Source: Gigaspora rosea
Lineage: Eukaryota; Glomeromycota; Glomeromycetes; Diversisporales; Gigasporaceae
Direction of reading: 5' to 3'
DNA length: 64,000 nucleotides
Assembly (NCBI GenBank): GCA_003550325.1
Contig: QKWP01000362.1
Span: forward strand, 224,853 to 288,852
Positions 59,326 to 64,000 of this stretch are shown in pieces. The notes under the pieces are model-generated. The model was not told where the DNA came from, made no database searches, and saw only the letters and a program-made list of their open reading frames with translations. The position numbers and the translations under genes were made by a program. Numbering within the stretch: the stretch's first letter is position 1; the number at the start of each line of letters is the position of its first letter.

Positions 59326-59395
59326 TGGGCGACATCAATAGAAATGTGACAAATTTATCTAATAAAGTAGTCCCATTTCTATTGACTTCACTCCA
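59326..59395. mobile_element. 70-bp MITE with TA target duplication
   Basis: TGGGCGACATCAATAGAAAT at the left and the complement of TGGAGTGAAGTCAATAGAAAT at the right; TA at 59324-59325 and 59396-59397. Copy A reads AAAATATATATGAATATTCG without the insert. Confidence 0.85.
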
Positions 59396-59937
59396 TATAT
59401 ATGAATATTTGAGTGTATTAATTTAATGTATTAAAATTTAGCTAGCATTTAGTATTTAGGCGAGCATATAATAATTCATTTTTATTTGCTTTTTAATTAA
59501 TTAATTATTTTTTTAATTTATTTTACTTTTATTATTATTATTAATATTGAATTTTACTAACCATAACCGGCGGTAATGATCACCGCTATCATGTGTCATA
59601 TAAAATTACATACGTATATACGTATGCAAAAATTTTAATTTATCATTAAATGTTATTGCATTGATTTTTTTTTGCGTACGTACGTGCGTACATACGTATA
59701 TATTACTTATTTTTAAACAATTGTAACTACCAAAAAAATCATTCTTACAGAATTGGCTTTATTGGCTTTAACTATTCTATCAGCTACGCGCAACTATATA
59801 TAAACTTATATAAATCAATAAATTATGAGTAGAACGGCTTGTGTTGCTTTGCTTACGCTCAGCAACACCTATAGAGTTCGATTCGCTCACTCTGTAGTCG
59901 CTTGCTACGGCTGTCGCCTCCGCTCCGCTCCTATTTC

Positions 59938-60005
59938 CTAAACCAATCCTAACACTAACCCTTACCCTAACCCTAACCCTAACTCTAACCCTAACTGTAA
60001 CTCTA
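59938..60005. repeat. Interstitial telomere-type repeat (CCCTAA)n
   Basis: About eleven units, several exact (CCCTAACCCTAACCCTAAC), others CTCTAAC or CCTTACC. It lies inside the element at 59549-60816, far from any end of this window. Confidence 0.85.
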
Positions 60006-60329
60006 AAGCTAATTTTCCATCTCAACTATATCAAAAATCAAACACAAAACATAACATATGGTACGACAAATAAATCAAATACAACGCGAAAAAAAAACCC
60101 GACACCAACGACAAATGTATCCAGTAACGTGTCAAAAAGCGTAATGATAGTAACCTATCCTGAACCTGAAAAGAATTAGTATTGCACAAACACGCAACTA
60201 AAAGCAAAAAAAAAAAGAAACAAATGCTTAGCTGTACAGTTGAGAAACCCAATTACAAAGGTAATGCACCAGCGACAAACTGGACAATACACAAGACAAA
60301 AATACCCCAGTAGCGCACTATCAATGAAA

Positions 60330-60660
60330 GAGACTTTAAACTGACGATACTAAAGACGAAAAACCCAGGTAATGTGCCAAAAGAATATGGAAGAAAGAGC
60401 ACCAAAGTGGACGACACCAACAACAGAAGAAGGAGAGCGACGCCAAACTAAACGACAAAAGAAGAATAATTAGCGACAAAAAAAAGCACCTATCAAAGTC
60501 AAATAAGAAGCATGAAACTAAACTACTACCATCAAAAGAAAAAACTGTGTCACAGGAATCCGGCACCAACGACGAAAAGGAAAGCGCCAAACTAAAAAAC
60601 ACCAACAACGAAAGAACTGGACGGCACCAACAACGAGAGAAGCACACCAATAAGATGGAC
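60330..60660. repeat. GACACCAACAACGAAAGAA units
   Basis: Degenerate units of GGCACCAACAACGA; the reverse complement matches the TCGTTGTTGGTGC theme at 48240-48430 and 2609-3440. Cys/Ser-rich open frames on minus are by-products. Confidence 0.6.
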
Positions 60661-62246
60661 GATAATCTAAAACTAAAAAAATAAAAAATTAAATATTAGT
60701 ATGTACTAAAATAATAAAAAAAAAAGAAAGAAATAAAAAAAAAATCGAATCACTTATCTTTATACCCGCTTTGTGTACCTGGTGATCATCACCACCGGTT
60801 ATTTAAAGTAAATATCATTAATATTAGCATTATTAATAATAATATTAATAATAATATTATTATTATCATTCCTAAGTTACTTCTAATTTAACATTCGAGG
60901 TATTTAAAGTAAGCATAACAATTTCTTTTTATTTACGTTGACTAGTAGATGAAACTTACCTTATTTAAATTTATTCTATTCCACGTTAATCTAATAGGTG
61001 ACCTAATAAATGATCTAATAGGCGGGTATCGATCAAAAGTTATTTTAAGTGTTGTGTATCGATCAAAAGTATTTTAAATTATTATAAGTGTAATGACGGG
61101 TATCGATCAAAAGTATTTTAAATTATTTTTAAGGGCATACCAAAGATGCTATTGCAATGCGAAGTATTGTCGATCAAAAGTATTTTAAATTATTTTAAGT
61201 TTTGTGTAATGACGTATCAATCAAAAGTATTTTTAAATTATTTTAAGGGTTGTGTAATCTACATACCAAAAATGCTATTGCGAATGCATAATTATAAAAT
61301 CCATAAATAGGATCCAGGTAACAATATCTATTGACTCGATTAACACAGATCACCCGTTCATTTTACAATAGCAAAACATAGCTGATATCGTGAATAATAA
61401 AGATATAAAATTATACTCATTGAATCGTTTTAGTACGCTCTTTAGTGTAATAGAGTCATTTTAAATTTTTTAAAAATCAGATGTTTATTGTTAAATTGCT
61501 TTAACTCATGTAAAAGAGCAAAATTGGTTCTATTGCGCTAAAGGGCGCATTAAAATAAGTATAATTTTATAGTATAACTTTCATTAATTCACGAGTTATT
61601 AAAGTTCAGAATTTACAATCGTTATTTTTTATTAAAATAGCTTTCTTTTCGATGTTACAACAAATAAATTTGAATCATCCGAATTTTTTTGATATTTTTT
61701 TCATGTGATTAGTAATCATTCATTTATCGTTATAGGCATACGAAAATGTTCGACATAAATTCGGATATTAAATCCTAATTAGTAAAATTTATTACGCTAT
61801 GTCAATGTCCCTAAGGTTTCAAAAAAATTTTGATATTTTTGACTTAACACAATGTCGATCTTTTTAAAATTCTAATAACTGATTAGAATTACTTTGTGAA
61901 ATGAGCTGTCGATAAATAAGTTGTCTATGAATAAACTATCAGCTAAATATATTTTCTTTCTGAAAAAATGAATGCTCACGAATTGAACGTCACTGAAAAA
62001 AAAAGGGTTATTAATTGTCCTCACATAGTTTTGATCGCGTATCTCAATGAGAAATACACTTATGAGCTATGTACGTACTTATGAAGAATTGATTTTAAAT
62101 TAAATGATTTGGAATATCATATGATTTTAAGAAACTTTACCGATTTTTCTTTCATATAAAATGATTTCAGGTTAATAACAATAATTGCATCAGAAATTCG
62201 AATTCTATAAAATAATTTAATTTGACTGCAGACAAATAAAGGAGTT

Positions 62247-62742
62247 ATGATGGAATTTGATTCATATATCAATATTTTTACTATTAGCCACACCTTTCAC
62301 AGTGAAAGCAAATGTAGGCTGGTCAGATTGTTCATTTAACGCCATAGACGCACCCATTACAGCATTACCTCGCACCAGAAGTACTACAAGGAAACCATAT
62401 ACACAAACAGCAGATATATATGCATTTGGTATTCTTTTTAACGTAATAGCATCAGGAAAACCACCATTCAACGCGAACCAATACAGTCAAGAGGTTTTGA
62501 TAGAAAAAGTGGTATATGAACATTATAGGCCAGATATTCCAGAGCATGTACCAAATTTCATTAAAGAAATAATTAACAATTGTTGGAAGCATGAACCTCA
62601 AGAACGGCCAAAAGCAGATTACTTGAATGAAGTTTTGTATAGATATTGGCTAGATTTTTATGAAAAAAAGGATAATGAAATGACTAGAGAATGTAAAAAG
62701 TCTGATGATAAAGCCAAAGTTCTTGCGGACTCCATCAAATAA
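62247..62742 (+). pseudogene. Signal-peptide/kinase C-lobe gene, copy C (frameshifted)
   Basis: Paralog of 20267-20705. Losses of single bases break the signal-peptide frame just after the ATG (62247) and again at the LAPEVLQG site (GGAAACCATAT against GGAAACCCATAT). The kinase part PYTQTADIYAFG, SGKPPF and CWKHEPQERP is intact, and the C-terminus continues past the copy A stop through KKDNEMTRECKKSDD to LADSIK. Read as a pseudogene; it shows the ancestral C-terminus. Confidence 0.65.
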
Positions 62743-63420
62743 ATCATTTTGATCCTCAATACTATAGTCGCTCATTTGATAAGTCTAAGCTGCCATCCTT
62801 ATAAAAATGCAATTTTATCAAAGAAATATTAATCAATATTCGCACGGTTTATGCACCTGAATTATATTTTCATGAACATTAGAACAATTATACTTTATAT
62901 GCGTAAAATGGATTTAGCCGATACAAAAATTTTTTTTCTCATAATTTATCTTATATCCTGACTCAAGATTGTAAAATTATCGTAATTTATACCCAGTAAC
63001 TTATCAAATAAATTTACCATACCCCGAAAATCCTGAAGAAGTCCTGAAGACCATGCGCGTGCTTTATGTTCATTGACTATCTACTGTTAACCCGGAATTT
63101 AAGGTGTCCAGGATTATGCGATAAATCATAAATTATGCGAATTATGCGAATTTTGAATTATTAGCCAATAAAATTATATTCCAACACAAATAACATAACA
63201 AGCATAACATAACAAGCATAACATTAACCAATCCACATACAATAATTTGACTAATCTTGAAAATTCAAAATAAAGCATTCGTCTTAGTCAAAAATTGCCT
63301 GTTATTCAAAAATCCCAAGAAATCACCTTTATGAGAAGTTTTTTTAAAAAATCAGTGCTAATGTACAGTAGTAAGGTCACTCCAATTTAATTCTTCGTTT
63401 AACATTACAAGTTCAAATTT
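62743..63420. other. Downstream of copy C kinase, with rearranged edge
   Basis: Homologous to 20740-21215, then AACATAACAAGCATAACA tandem units at 63190-63225, then an internal fragment of the 21274 MITE (63235-63385) lacking its TIR. No gene seen. Confidence 0.6.
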
Positions 63421-64000
63421 TTTAGAGGGGGGGCTTAAACAGCAGATGATTAGGTCCGGTTTGGGTCCAGCCAGGATCGGAATAGGTCCGGTTCAGGTCC
63501 GGTCCAGACTCAGCCTCTAAATTTTATACAGACTGGTCTGAGTCTGAATATGCTTACATTTATTTTTGGTGCTGACAAGTTTACTTAGTGCATGAAGTCA
63601 GAATTAATTAGTAAAATTTTATGAATCATAGGATTTTATATAATTTTATTAATAAAATTTTATAAAATCTTATAATACACAAATTTTTATTAATTAATTC
63701 TAACTTTATGCACTAAGTAAACATATTCAGCATCTAAAAATGCATCAAATCGGCAGAGTTATTTTTATTTTACTTAAAATTTGGAGAATAGATGCATAAT
63801 TTTGGATTTTTTGATCAAAAAAGTCAAATTTAAGCATCTTTTCTTCAAATTTCAAGTAAAATAAAAAACATTCTGCTGCTTTAATGTATTTTTAGGTTCT
63901 AAATAAGTTTAATTAGTGCATATATTAGAATTAATTAGTAAAAGTTTGTGAATCATAAGATTTTATAGAATTTTATTAATAAAATTTTATAAAATCTTAT
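63421..64000. mobile_element. Palindromic-array element, left part
   Basis: A GGTCCGGTTCAGGTCCGG domain at 63450-63550 is followed by P1 and P2 palindromes of the 1-835 family, running off the window. Confidence 0.7.

Larger units (their letters stand above)
59549..60816. mobile_element. 1.27-kb M2-type element with telomere-like core
   Basis: GAATTTTACTAACCATAACC at the left pairs with the complement of GATATTTACTTTAAATAACC at the right; subterminal GGCGGTAATGATCACC pairs with GGTGATCATCACCACCGG. Flanks are ATTAATATT at 59540-59548 and 60817-60825 (9 bp, in a microsatellite). Inside are the telomere-like tract, CGTACGTACG runs and a GACACCAACGACGAAA tract. No protein. Confidence 0.7.
59167..62246. 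other. Locus copy C spacer (right part of the third copy)
   Basis: Homologous to 18430-20266 and continues the copy D spacer interrupted at 47070. It holds two insertions absent from copy A (59326-59395 and 59549-60816) and iterated TATCGATCAAAAGTATTTTAAATT units at 61025-61235. Confidence 0.75.

Noticed and set aside
59780-60025. Open frame with RVRVRVRV repeats on minus
   Set aside because: It is the telomere-type CCCTAA tract read in one frame.
60336-60650. Cys/Ser/Leu-rich open frame on minus
   Set aside because: It is a translation of the GACACCAACAACGA repeat tract.
1-64000. CRISPR array
   Set aside because: Regularly spaced repeats exist (micro-exon introns, satellites), but none has conserved repeats with unique spacers, and the splice signals, interstitial telomere-type repeats and kinases indicate a eukaryote.

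Overview
The window looks like accessory genome of an arbuscular mycorrhizal fungus (Glomeromycotina, Rhizophagus-like). This is an inference from very AT-rich sequence, nested short inverted-repeat elements, fragments of a kinase family, a multi-exon DDE-type gene of a kind I remember as very repetitive in Rhizophagus, fungal GT-AG introns and CCCTAA telomere-type repeats. No database was searched. There are few conventional genes.

The key observation is a gene on the minus strand, roughly 34288 down to 22638, made almost entirely of single-codon exons. Acceptor-like TTATTAG and donor-like GTAAGTATA face each other across 3 nt (sometimes 6, 9, 12, 15 or 18 nt) about 85 times. Introns are mostly 75-115 nt, and every length after exon 2 is a multiple of three. 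An ordinary 142-nt first exon encodes a signal peptide. Splicing in silico keeps every later intron in phase 2, and only that frame stays open: it gives a hydrophobic membrane segment and then a Q/A/T-rich tail. A related copy (12001-15974) and a truncated one (40474-41107) lie in the same window.

Layout. 1-993: palindromic array and end of a TIR element. 1025-3440: two minisatellites with inserted small elements. 4107-6525: TIR element. 7085-7620: relic of a signal-peptide exon and its upstream region. 8325-11902: foldbacks and MITEs. 11912-21200: locus copy A (micro-exon gene on minus, then a spacer, then a signal-peptide/kinase C-lobe gene on plus). 21274-22047: Mutator-like MITE. 22638-34765: locus copy B with the long micro-exon gene. 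34766-40473: GC-rich TIR ends, palindromic array, relics. 40474-63400: third locus copy, split by a 3.5 kb hAT-like element, a 12.1 kb TIR element and two smaller elements. 63420-64000: another palindromic-array element.

The micro-exon gene and the kinase gene are divergent neighbours, and both begin with a signal-peptide exon, so both products are predicted to enter the secretory pathway. The 12.1 kb element carries a decayed DDE-type gene, and one of that gene's introns holds a small TIR element with a kinase fragment. Much of the remaining DNA is mobile-element debris, and the triplicated locus lets several insertions be dated relative to one another.
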